Numbered from the stretch's first letter, positions 1-5,430 are shown. The stretch is DNA of 5,781 bases from Sulfurimonas sp. (GCA_015487435.1 WFPU01000274.1:1-5781), one strand, 5' to 3'. Numbers and translations are program-made. The notes: generated from the sequence alone by a model not told the origin.

Positions 1-1
1 G

Positions 2-403
2 TATCAAAGTATCAAGTCACAACAAAAAAACCATAGGATTTTACATATACTCAATAGAAATATTGATAAAAAGAACGCTTATTCCATTAAAGATATAAAA
101 AGAGCGTTTTCTCAAGATGATTTCAATGAGACATCAGATTCGCAGCAGCTAATATATAGTAAATTTTTTAAAGAGTGTGACCCTGATGACCTTAAAAGCC
201 TGGTAGAACTTTTTGATCTTTCAATAAGAGATATAAAAAAGATTTACATTTCTTCACCATTGCGTAAATTAAAAGGGGTTCGTGAGGTTTGGGATAAGCG
301 TTTTAGAATCAAATCAAATGATTTCGAGGATGCTTCATCAAAAAATGCAAATATTCCTGCCGCATTAGCACATATATTAGAAAAACGAACAACACATGTA
401 TGA
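2..403 (+). CDS. Unrecognised protein, 3' part only; candidate antitoxin of the AbiEii-like pair
   Basis: An open frame runs in from the left edge and ends at TGA 401-403, giving the last 133 residues of a protein. There is no in-frame ATG or GTG, so the true start lies outside the window. The visible part is soluble, rich in Lys, Asp and Ser, with no membrane segment, signal or recognisable helix-turn-helix. Near its C-terminus it has a basic-aromatic stretch LRKLKGVREVWDKRF, and it ends EKRTTHV. Its stop overlaps the start of the downstream toxin-like nucleotidyltransferase by 8 nt, implying translational coupling. In AbiE-type systems the antitoxin gene precedes the toxin gene with a short overlap (family knowledge). 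By position this protein is therefore a candidate antitoxin (inference). I do not recognise AbiEi or DUF6088 features in the part that can be read; the usual N-terminal DNA-binding domain would lie outside the window. Confidence 0.7.
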   Translation, partial: YQSIKSQQKNHRILHILNRNIDKKNAYSIKDIKRAFSQDDFNETSDSQQLIYSKFFKECDPDDLKSLVELFDLSIRDIKKIYISSPLRKLKGVREVWDKRFRIKSNDFEDASSKNANIPAALAHILEKRTTHV

Positions 404-1157
404 TTTTACCCCTCAAAAGAATATGATGTATGCTGCACTCTATCTTTTAGATAAACATAACTTGATAGATGTATCAGCTTTAGGTGGAGGAACTGCACTA
501 GCGGCTTACTATTGGAATCATAGGTATTCTACAGATATAGATATCTTTACACATTCTAAACAAGATGTATCTTTATTATTTAGACCGTCTAGATGGGATA
601 AAAAATTTAAAAATATGATGGATGATATTGGATATAAAAATTTTAAGATGCATCCTGTATACACAGAGTTTGTATTTGAAGATGATTTTAAAATGCAGTT
701 TTTGAGTGTCGAAGATAGAACTAAAATCCCATATAATAAGGTCTCTTTATGGGATATTGACATGTTGATTGAATCTGTTGAGGAGATAATTGCTAAAAAA
801 ATATATTTTAGAGCACACAAAGGAAATGCCAGAGATCTATTTGATATTGCTATTGCAGTACATAAAGATCCAGCGATACTTGATAAGCTCATTATCCCAT
901 TAGAAAAAATCGAAGAACTATTGCAAACTCTTAATATAATTCATACAGAAAAAAAGCTTTTCGATGAATATCTTTATGAAATCAATTTAATGAATCCAAA
1001 CCCAGAATATAGAGATATTGCAGATAATACTATTGAATATTTAGAATCTTTTATAGAAAGTTATATCGGGGCAAAAAAATTAGGTATAGTTCTAGAAACT
1101 AGTGAATTATTAGAAATTGAAAAATATGCATATAGTAAAGTTATAGAGAAAAATTAA
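396..1157 (+). CDS. AbiEii/AbiGii-type nucleotidyltransferase toxin
   Basis: This 253-aa cytosolic protein belongs to the nucleotidyltransferase-fold toxins that act in type IV TA and abortive-infection systems; related MenT toxins add nucleotides to tRNA acceptor ends (family knowledge). The sequence shows the NTase signature: a glycine-rich loop GGGTAL at residues 30-35, followed by R43-Y-S-T-D47-I-D49-I-F, the metal-binding DxD pair. Further on are basic residues K134, K135 and R139 in EIIAKKIYFR, then RDLFD at 146-150, matching the later conserved lysine and aspartate motifs. The catalytic parts look intact. ATG 396 is chosen because it lies just ahead of the NTase domain and overlaps the stop of the preceding gene by 8 nt; no good Shine-Dalgarno is visible, which fits translational coupling. 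The C-terminal third (about 160-253) is helical and charged, the usual variable region. The exact substrate cannot be read from the sequence. Confidence 0.88.
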   Translation: MYDFTPQKNMMYAALYLLDKHNLIDVSALGGGTALAAYYWNHRYSTDIDIFTHSKQDVSLLFRPSRWDKKFKNMMDDIGYKNFKMHPVYTEFVFEDDFKMQFLSVEDRTKIPYNKVSLWDIDMLIESVEEIIAKKIYFRAHKGNARDLFDIAIAVHKDPAILDKLIIPLEKIEELLQTLNIIHTEKKLFDEYLYEINLMNPNPEYRDIADNTIEYLESFIESYIGAKKLGIVLETSELLEIEKYAYSKVIEKN

Positions 1158-1191
1158 TATAATAATGTTTTATTATCAATAAATAGCTATT

Positions 1192-1219
1192 GTGAGTATA
1201 TAATATAAAATATATCCAC
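1192..1219. repeat. 28-bp imperfect inverted repeat upstream of the recombinase
   Basis: Arms GTGAGTATAT (1192-1201) and ATATATCCAC (1210-1219) are complementary at 8 of 10 positions around an 8-bp AT spacer. Total length and symmetry resemble the core sites of Xer-type tyrosine recombinases, which are 28 bp with two 11-bp arms around 6 bp (family knowledge). Read as 11-6-11 the arms still match at 8 of 11. It lies in the gap before a tyrosine recombinase gene. An AT-rich gap produces such symmetry by chance fairly often, so the assignment as a recombination or regulatory site is tentative. Confidence 0.3.
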
Positions 1220-1224
1220 TTTTA

Positions 1225-1254
1225 TCACTTACTGAAAACTTAAGAACGAAGTGA
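1225..1254. repeat. Second inverted repeat TCACTT/AAGTGA in the same gap
   Basis: TCACTT (1225-1230) and AAGTGA (1249-1254) are perfectly complementary 6-bp arms separated by 18 bp. It sits about 50 bp upstream of the predicted recombinase promoter and could be a recombinase or regulator binding site. The loop is too long and no T-run follows, so it is not an intrinsic terminator. Apart from this repeat, the 28-bp repeat just before it and the promoter, the gap 1158-1342 holds nothing I can identify. Confidence 0.25.
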
Positions 1255-1300
1255 CTTAATGCTATTATACCCCTTAAAAGTATTACATAATAGAACATTG

Positions 1301-1309
1301 TGCTATAAT
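1301..1309 (+). promoter_or_regulatory. Extended -10 promoter of the recombinase gene
   Basis: TGCTATAAT is a perfect extended -10 element (TGnTATAAT). No convincing -35 box stands 16-18 bp upstream, which is acceptable for extended -10 promoters. Transcription would begin near 1316, upstream of AGGG (1331-1334) and ATG 1343. This is the main reason to reject the longer reading that begins at 1259, whose start lies upstream of the promoter. Confidence 0.5.
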
Positions 1310-1342
1310 AAACTACAAATTCACTCTAATAGGGCAGATATA

Positions 1343-2278
1343 ATGGAAAAAGACCAACTATTTATTTTAGATAAATGGATAAAAAACTATCTAAATGAGA
1401 AAAAAACTTTGAATCTCTCAAATAATACACTTATGAACTATAAAAGAGTTTTATATAGCTTTTATCGGTTATTTGCACTTAAAAATGAAGAAGATGTAAT
1501 AAAGTCTATTTATGAGATAGATAGAGATTTTATACTTGAATATCTCAATTCTAAAGGAGATATTGCAGTCAATACTAAAAATCTTCACATTACAGTTATA
1601 AAATCATTTCTTACCTATATCTCTGAAAATAACGCCGACAATATCGACCTTACGCAAAACCTCAAATCTCTCACCGCTAAAAGTGTTAAAAGAGAGAGTG
1701 AGTCCTTATCGAAAGCGGAAGAGGGTATTTTAGAGGAGTATATGCATAAACCTTTGAAAAAGAAAACTTTCTTACAGATCAGAAACAGATTGCTGGTGAA
1801 ACTGCTTTTCTATACTGGTGTGCGAGCAAGTGAACTATTATCGATTAAACTGGGTGATATCTCTTTAATGAAAGAGGAGGGTGTTTATAAGATCTATATT
1901 TTAGGGAAGGGGAGTAAGTATAGATATGTCTACACAAAACAAGAGCTTATAGAAGATAATCTGGAATATCTAAAAGATCATTTCCTTGCAGATGACACGA
2001 TGATTGAAAATAATAAAAAGCACTTCATCGCTGTCACTCAAAAGGGGAGGGTGATGCATAGAGCTGAGCTGTATACAATGCTTGATAGGTTATATAAAAA
2101 ACTATATATTAAAAAAAGAGGGATACATATGCTGCGTCATACATTTGGGAAGAGAATGGTACAAAAAAATGTAAATCTCTCAACTATAAAAGAGATGATG
2201 GGGCATGAGAATATTCAGACTACTATGATCTATGCTCGGAGTGATGAGCGGAGTATGATTGAGGCAATTTGGAAATGA
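1343..2278 (+). CDS. XerH-like tyrosine recombinase/integrase
   Basis: This 311-aa enzyme should cut and rejoin DNA at specific paired sites through a tyrosine-DNA intermediate. Counting from ATG 1343, the N-terminal half (about 10-120) is the core-binding SAM-like domain and the rest is the catalytic domain. All six catalytic residues are visible: R161 in TGVRASELL, K189 in LGKGSK, H262 and R265 in HMLRHTFG, H288 in MGHENIQTT and nucleophile Y297 in TTMIYAR. The blocks RNRLLVKLLFYTG and GKGSKYRYV closely resemble Helicobacter and Campylobacter XerH as I remember them. The protein is shorter, lacks the XerH N-terminal extension, and ends differently (SMIEAIWK), so a mobile-element integrase is as likely as the chromosome-dimer resolvase. 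The frame is open from ATG 1259, but the extra 28 residues resemble no family sequence and span the extended -10 box; ATG 1343 has AGGG 8 nt upstream. It is flanked by TA genes on both sides. Confidence 0.9.
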   Translation: MEKDQLFILDKWIKNYLNEKKTLNLSNNTLMNYKRVLYSFYRLFALKNEEDVIKSIYEIDRDFILEYLNSKGDIAVNTKNLHITVIKSFLTYISENNADNIDLTQNLKSLTAKSVKRESESLSKAEEGILEEYMHKPLKKKTFLQIRNRLLVKLLFYTGVRASELLSIKLGDISLMKEEGVYKIYILGKGSKYRYVYTKQELIEDNLEYLKDHFLADDTMIENNKKHFIAVTQKGRVMHRAELYTMLDRLYKKLYIKKRGIHMLRHTFGKRMVQKNVNLSTIKEMMGHENIQTTMIYARSDERSMIEAIWK

Positions 2279-2293
2279 CATAGTTGAAAATAT

Positions 2294-2322
2294 TTGTATA
2301 TATTGATAAAAAATAGTATAAT
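2294..2322 (+). promoter_or_regulatory. Promoter of the Phd/RelE-type TA operon
   Basis: A perfect -10 box TATAAT (2317-2322) stands 17 bp downstream of TTGTAT (2294-2299), a weak -35 that matches only the first three consensus bases. A near-palindrome GTATAATAATAC (2316-2327, two mismatched pairs) overlaps the -10. Transcription would start near 2329, inside the 14-bp palindrome described next, so the TA operon appears to have its own promoter. Confidence 0.5.
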
Positions 2323-2326
2323 AATA

Positions 2327-2340
2327 CATATTTAAATATG
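2327..2340. promoter_or_regulatory. Perfect 14-bp palindrome, candidate antitoxin operator
   Basis: CATATTTAAATATG is a perfect palindrome placed just after the -10 box, covering the expected transcription start and touching the ribosome binding site. Phd/YefM antitoxins bind palindromes in their own promoter and repress it, more tightly with toxin bound (family knowledge). Position and symmetry fit such an operator. Its AT-richness means binding needs testing. Confidence 0.45.
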
Positions 2341-2343
2341 GAG
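2340..2343 (+). promoter_or_regulatory. Ribosome binding site that decides the antitoxin start
   Basis: GGAG lies 6 nt before ATG 2350. The upstream in-frame ATG at 2338 has no Shine-Dalgarno, sits inside the palindrome and its G is the first base of this GGAG. Translation should therefore begin at 2350, not 2338. Confidence 0.6.
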
Positions 2344-2349
2344 ATAGAT

Positions 2350-2625
2350 ATGGTTAAATATGCAAAAGATGAAATGGTTGGTATTACTGAACTTGGAAAG
2401 TCACTTGGAAACTATCTTGATAAAGTCACTTCTCATGTGTTTAGTAAAATTGCAATCATCCGAAGAAATAAGCCAGAAGCGGTTATTATTCCCATAGAAG
2501 AATATGAATTATTACAAAGCGCTTATGATAGACTCGAACAAAAAGAGATTGAAACAATTTTAGCAAATATGTCTAACGAGGATAAAGAGGTAGTAAAAAC
2601 GAAAACCATAAGTATAGATGTGTAA
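2350..2625 (+). CDS. Phd/YefM-family antitoxin
   Basis: This 91-aa protein should neutralise the toxin encoded just downstream and repress the shared promoter. The N-terminal DNA-binding Phd/YefM fold is visible: VGITELGKSLGNYLDKV (10-26), a basic strand KIAIIRRNKPEAVIIP (33-48), then the typical IEEYELLQ (49-56). The last 30 residues are charged and helical, as expected of the toxin-binding tail that is disordered when free. Length is normal for the family. ATG 2350 is chosen because GGAG stands 6 nt upstream; starting at 2338 would add only MEID. The toxin gene follows after 2 nt. An odd detail is that AAAGTCACTT occurs twice inside the gene (2397-2406 and 2422-2431) in different reading frames. 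Confidence 0.9.
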   Translation: MVKYAKDEMVGITELGKSLGNYLDKVTSHVFSKIAIIRRNKPEAVIIPIEEYELLQSAYDRLEQKEIETILANMSNEDKEVVKTKTISIDV

Positions 2626-2627
2626 TT

Positions 2628-2921
2628 ATGAAAAAAGAGATTAAACTCACCTATCTTAAAAAAGCTACTAAATTTCTTGTAAAACACTCTTCTGTAATAA
2701 CAGAAAATCAAGTAGATGCTTTAGTTATAAAATTCATAAAGAGAAAAATATATAATCTTGATGAAAATATAGATTATAAACAGATGAGTGGCACAATATC
2801 AAATGTGTATAGAATTCGAAAAGGAAATATACGCATTATTGTTACACTAGAAGATGACGAAATTATCATAGAAGCCATTATTACTGATATAGGGTTTAGA
2901 GGGGATATTTACAAGAAATAG
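2628..2921 (+). CDS. RelE/ParE-superfamily toxin
   Basis: This 97-aa basic protein follows the Phd/YefM antitoxin by 2 nt. It has the C-terminal block typical of the RelE/ParE fold: a loop KQMSGTISNVYRIRKGNIRI (51-70), a hydrophobic strand, then IIIEAIITDIGFRGDIYKK to the end. Conserved basic residues R62, R64, R69 and R91 are present, and the domain looks complete. RelE members cut mRNA on the ribosome and ParE members inhibit gyrase (family knowledge). Nothing visible decides between these, although the motif pattern is that of the generic family toxins partnered with Phd-type antitoxins. There is no clear ribosome binding site, so translation is probably coupled to that of the antitoxin, which would help keep toxin yield below antitoxin yield (inference). 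Confidence 0.87.
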   Translation: MKKEIKLTYLKKATKFLVKHSSVITENQVDALVIKFIKRKIYNLDENIDYKQMSGTISNVYRIRKGNIRIIVTLEDDEIIIEAIITDIGFRGDIYKK

Positions 2922-3031
2922 ATTCATGAGATCATAAATGTAAAAACGCTAAAAATAGATATGGTAAAGTTAAAGGCTAGAAACACTTACAGAATAAAGA
3001 AAGATTGTGTTAAAAGAGCTTTGTGTATACT

Positions 3032-3060
3032 TGAGATATTGGTTAAAAAATATTTTAATC
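3032..3060 (+). promoter_or_regulatory. Sigma-70-like promoter of the envelope gene cluster
   Basis: TTGAGA (3032-3037) and TTTAAT (3055-3060) each match consensus at five of six positions with the optimal 17-bp spacing. Transcription would start near 3067, about 39 nt before ATG 3106. This is the strongest -35/-10 pair I found in the window. The rest of the gap 2922-3105 shows no convincing gene and no terminator hairpin. Confidence 0.5.
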
Positions 3061-3105
3061 CACTTGCTAGAGCATGGTTTATATACAAAAAAAGAGATGG
3101 AAATT

Positions 3106-3762
3106 ATGAAAATACTTCAGACTTTATGGATGTCTATATTAATAATAACTGTTGGGTTTGCTCAAGATACTGTACAATGTAAGTTAGATGGAGAATCTGT
3201 TCCAAGCTGGATATGTAACAATCCAAAAAATACAAATAAAGTAAGTATGGTGGTAGGATCTGGTCATTTACTGTTTGAAGCTGTAGCTGAAGCACTTGCT
3301 GCAATAGGATTTAATTATAACGCAGAGATTAGAAAAACATATGGAATCAAATCTGAGAACAAGAAGTCCAATATAAAAAGTACAAAAGAGTTTACAAAAA
3401 TATTGTATGGGAAAAATATTGAAGTTCGTGCGAAAAATGAAATGTTTACACATGCAGAGAAGCATAGTATAGAAAATTTTTTAATTCACACAGTTAAGTT
3501 GTTTATAAATACTAATGAAAAAAATGCTCAAGTGCTAACTTTTGAATTTTTTACAAAAGATGTCTCTACAAGAGATAAATATTCTCGAGATATACTTGAT
3601 GAAAATATGGAATATTCTATGAATATCGAAGGAAAATATAAATTAAATATTACTCAAGAATTTGAAAAAGCAGGTATAACAATCTTAAAAACATACACTG
3701 ATTCATCATTAAAACAATATGTGCTTATTCGTGTAGATAATGATAAAATCACTAAAAAGTAA
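3106..3762 (+). CDS. LPP20-like exported protein
   Basis: This 218-aa protein has a clean signal peptide: MK, a hydrophobic core LWMSILIITVGFA, and probable signal peptidase I cleavage after A19 (GFA-Q). The mature part starts with features of the LPP20 family: PSWICNNP (33-40), VGSG (50-53) and an alanine-rich helix FEAVAEALAAIGF (57-69). It ends with a strand pair around TILKTYTDSSLKQYVLIRVD, also typical. LPP20 relatives include the Helicobacter lipoprotein Lpp20 and the flagellar basal-disk protein FlgP (family knowledge). Unlike these it has no lipobox; the mature protein carries C25 and C37, which could pair. ATG 3106 is chosen because the signal peptide begins there, AAAGAG lies 9 nt upstream and a promoter ends at 3060. 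A longer reading from 3007 would begin upstream of that promoter and bury the signal peptide. It probably heads the envelope operon. Its precise role is unknown. Confidence 0.82.
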   Translation: MKILQTLWMSILIITVGFAQDTVQCKLDGESVPSWICNNPKNTNKVSMVVGSGHLLFEAVAEALAAIGFNYNAEIRKTYGIKSENKKSNIKSTKEFTKILYGKNIEVRAKNEMFTHAEKHSIENFLIHTVKLFINTNEKNAQVLTFEFFTKDVSTRDKYSRDILDENMEYSMNIEGKYKLNITQEFEKAGITILKTYTDSSLKQYVLIRVDNDKITKK

Positions 3763-3765
3763 ATT

Positions 3766-3785
3766 TATTTGAATATAAACAAATA
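3766..3785 (+). repeat. AT-rich hairpin between the first two envelope genes
   Basis: TATTTG (3766-3771) and CAAATA (3780-3785) form a 6-bp stem with an 8-nt loop. It is weak and no T-run follows, so it is unlikely to end transcription. It could mark an mRNA processing point or be chance in AT-rich DNA. Confidence 0.25.
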
Positions 3786-3801
3786 TAACTAGGAAAGTAA
3801 T

Positions 3802-4410
3802 ATGAAACTCTTTTTACTGTTTATATTTATAAGCTCTCTCCTTCAAGCAAATATGGGTGCTGTACTTATAATTCCTAGAGATGCTAAATTTGTGATGGGT
3901 GTTTACACTGGTGTTTCTCAAGCTTCAACTACTACAGAAATAGAATCGACAAACAGTGCGATAGATGGAAAAAAATTAAACTATGACAATAATGTAGCAC
4001 TCCTAGGAGCTATAATTGGTCTCCAAAACAATTACTATCGCTTTAGTTTCTCTTATGATGTGAACAATGACCAAGACTTAGAACTGCAAAGAGCTTTAAT
4101 GAACTTTGATTTTATGATAGGTGAGAAAGAAGGTTTCAGATCGATGCTTGGTTTTGGTGTTGGAGTAGCAATGAGTTCCTATGATATAAACAGTAAAAAT
4201 ATCAAACAAGATAATGGCCTTGTGGCCTTTAGAGTAGGAACAGAGTATATTATAAATGAATCAAAGAGCATTGAGATACTGTTAGAATATGCTTATTTAA
4301 TTACAAACAGTATTGGTAAAAGCTTCTATGAAGGTACTGATTTCACAACTTATAATATTAAAAATAGGAATGATATTATACTTCGTATAGGATACAATTT
4401 TGAATTTTAA
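3802..4410 (+). CDS. Small outer-membrane beta-barrel protein
   Basis: This 202-aa protein starts with a signal peptide (MKLFLLFIFISSLLQA, cleavage near 16-17). The mature chain alternates hydrophobic and polar residues in strands, for example KFVMGVYTGVS (29-39), YYRFSFSYDV (78-87), RSMLGFGVGVAMS (113-125), LVAFRVGTEY (140-149) and IEILLEYAYL (157-166). It ends in IILRIGYNFEF, the terminal aromatic strand recognised by the BAM machinery. About eight strands fit, so it would be a small barrel of OmpA or OmpW size; I cannot name the family. AGGA (3791-3794) lies 7 nt before ATG 3802. The 3' end of the gene carries the ribosome binding site of the next gene, which overlaps it by 11 nt, so the two should be made together. 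It may anchor the neighbouring exported proteins or act as a pore (inference). Confidence 0.78.
   Translation: MKLFLLFIFISSLLQANMGAVLIIPRDAKFVMGVYTGVSQASTTTEIESTNSAIDGKKLNYDNNVALLGAIIGLQNNYYRFSFSYDVNNDQDLELQRALMNFDFMIGEKEGFRSMLGFGVGVAMSSYDINSKNIKQDNGLVAFRVGTEYIINESKSIEILLEYAYLITNSIGKSFYEGTDFTTYNIKNRNDIILRIGYNFEF
4389..4392 (+). promoter_or_regulatory. Ribosome binding site for a TTG start
   Basis: AGGA lies 7 nt before the TTG at 4400, inside the coding end of the barrel gene. It supports TTG as the start of the OmpA-like lipoprotein, for which no in-frame ATG exists upstream of its lipobox. Confidence 0.55.
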
Positions 4411-4891
4411 TCATCTTTTACAATTACTATCTCATCAAAAAGAATTTTTAAAAAAACCTCAGGTAAGTATAATTTTAGTGCTATTGGGATTATTATATGG
4501 ATGTACACCAATGTTGAATAATACTAATGATTTTGATGAAATACATTCAGCTGATGACACTACAGAAATAAGCAAAATAGAAGAGTGTGTCATATTTTTT
4601 TCAACAATAGGAAAAATAGAACCAGAATCAAACAAGAAGATTGCACAAGTAGCGCAATATTTTTTAACTTTGCAAAATTATCATCCTAATGCAAAACTCA
4701 TTTTACATGCATATGCTACAGCTGGCTCTAATGAATACAGGCTGAAAGTAGCTACATTTTATGCCTCAAATATTCGAAAAAAACTTATTGCAAAAGGAAT
4801 TAATTCACAGGCTTTGATAATTATTTCGCATGATGACAGACTAGCAAACCAAGTTACTTTTGCAGTTAAATTAAATGTTGTAAGCCCATGA
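4400..4891 (+). CDS. Lipoprotein with a divergent OmpA-like C-terminal domain
   Basis: This 163-aa protein begins with TTG, overlapping the barrel gene by 11 nt. It has a long basic n-region (to about residue 20), a hydrophobic core and a lipobox LLYG-C35, so it should be lipidated and held in the outer membrane. After a linker, residues about 62-160 follow the OmpA C-terminal pattern: a first strand ECVIFFST, a helix KKIAQVAQYFLTL, a strand AKLILHAYATAGS, then EYRLKVATFYASNIRKKLIAKGI and a last strand VTFAVKL. In typical members an Asp in the GHTD motif and an Arg in the LSxxRA motif bind peptidoglycan diaminopimelate (family knowledge). Here those positions read as Ala and Tyr, and the usual Asn before LKLS is Arg. 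The domain has probably lost peptidoglycan binding (inference). The next gene overlaps by 4 nt (ATGA). A related Pal or MotY-like role is possible but unproven. Confidence 0.75.
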   Translation: MNFNHLLQLLSHQKEFLKKPQVSIILVLLGLLYGCTPMLNNTNDFDEIHSADDTTEISKIEECVIFFSTIGKIEPESNKKIAQVAQYFLTLQNYHPNAKLILHAYATAGSNEYRLKVATFYASNIRKKLIAKGINSQALIIISHDDRLANQVTFAVKLNVVSP

Positions 4892-5430
4892 ACGCAAAAC
4901 TTATTATCATACTGATATCTTTAATTGTTGAAGGAATTTCTTTTACGATTAAACACAATAATAATGAGGAATATACCAATGAAAAACATATGTGTATGCT
5001 CACTCACGAAGAACTCGATGTCATGCAGCAAGTACAAGATAGTATCAAACTCATAGGAAACAGTTGTAAAGATACCGATGTACTACCGATACGCATTGAT
5101 GGATTTGGTAATTTTATGATCAGATGCAATCCTTACCCCTTAGAGATAAGCATTATCAAAAGCAATGCTAACTATATATCCACCAATGATGCCGACAATA
5201 GTAGATATGAAGAATATCCGTTAGCATTGCTCAAAATTCAAACGGAAGGATCAAGATGGTCTACAAAAATATTAACAGATGGAAATATTATGATAAAAGG
5301 TCCTGCAACACATACGAAAGCTTCAGGATACTGGGTATATAAGCCAAAAAATGGGAAACTGTTTTTTCATACTTCAACAGAAGTAATTCCGTTTAAGAGA
5401 ATGAAAAACATCAAAAAACTTTCTTTTTAA
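4888..5430 (+). CDS. Exported or membrane-anchored protein of unknown function
   Basis: This 180-aa protein is not recognised. Its start overlaps the stop of the lipoprotein gene in an ATGA junction with no clear Shine-Dalgarno of its own, so it is translationally coupled and belongs to the operon. Residues 4-21 form a hydrophobic segment after MNAK, a signal peptide or N-terminal anchor; no strong cleavage site or lipobox is visible. The remainder is polar and predicted periplasmic. It contains C36, C60 and C80, an acidic helix around THEELDVMQQVQDSIK, and a strand-rich half with GFGNFMIRC (72-80), WSTKILTDGNIMIKGP (124-139) and GYWVYKPKNGKLFF (147-160). The basic tail ends RMKNIKKLSF. Its gene runs 20 nt into the convergent gene on the other strand. 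It may be a partner of the three upstream envelope proteins (inference). Confidence 0.75.
   Translation: MNAKLIIILISLIVEGISFTIKHNNNEEYTNEKHMCMLTHEELDVMQQVQDSIKLIGNSCKDTDVLPIRIDGFGNFMIRCNPYPLEISIIKSNANYISTNDADNSRYEEYPLALLKIQTEGSRWSTKILTDGNIMIKGPATHTKASGYWVYKPKNGKLFFHTSTEVIPFKRMKNIKKLSF

Noticed and set aside
518..892. 124-codon open frame on the minus strand inside the AbiEii-like gene
   Set aside because: It lies wholly within a gene with clear family motifs on the other strand and has no recognisable domain or ribosome binding site.
1162..1176. ATAAT-gtttt-ATTAT hairpin just after the AbiEii-like gene as a terminator
   Set aside because: The stem is only 5 bp, all A/T, and no T-run follows; it is too weak to call an intrinsic terminator.
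2523..2711. 62-codon minus-strand frame across the antitoxin-toxin junction
   Set aside because: It is antisense to two well supported genes and has a low-complexity Phe/Ser composition typical of AT-rich shadow frames.
2922..2960. ATGA-ga-TCAT hairpin after the RelE/ParE-type toxin gene
   Set aside because: A 4-bp stem with a 2-nt loop and no T-tract cannot be supported as a terminator or operator.
3007..3105. 33-codon N-terminal extension of the LPP20-like protein
   Set aside because: It spans the predicted promoter and would place residues before a textbook signal peptide.
2961..3182. 73-codon plus-strand frame before and into the LPP20-like gene
   Set aside because: There is no Shine-Dalgarno, it overlaps the promoter and signal-peptide region of the next gene in another frame, and its end (CWVCSRYCTM) is an out-of-frame reading of the signal peptide.
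3268..3465. 65-codon minus-strand frame inside the LPP20-like gene
   Set aside because: It is an antisense shadow with no supporting signal.
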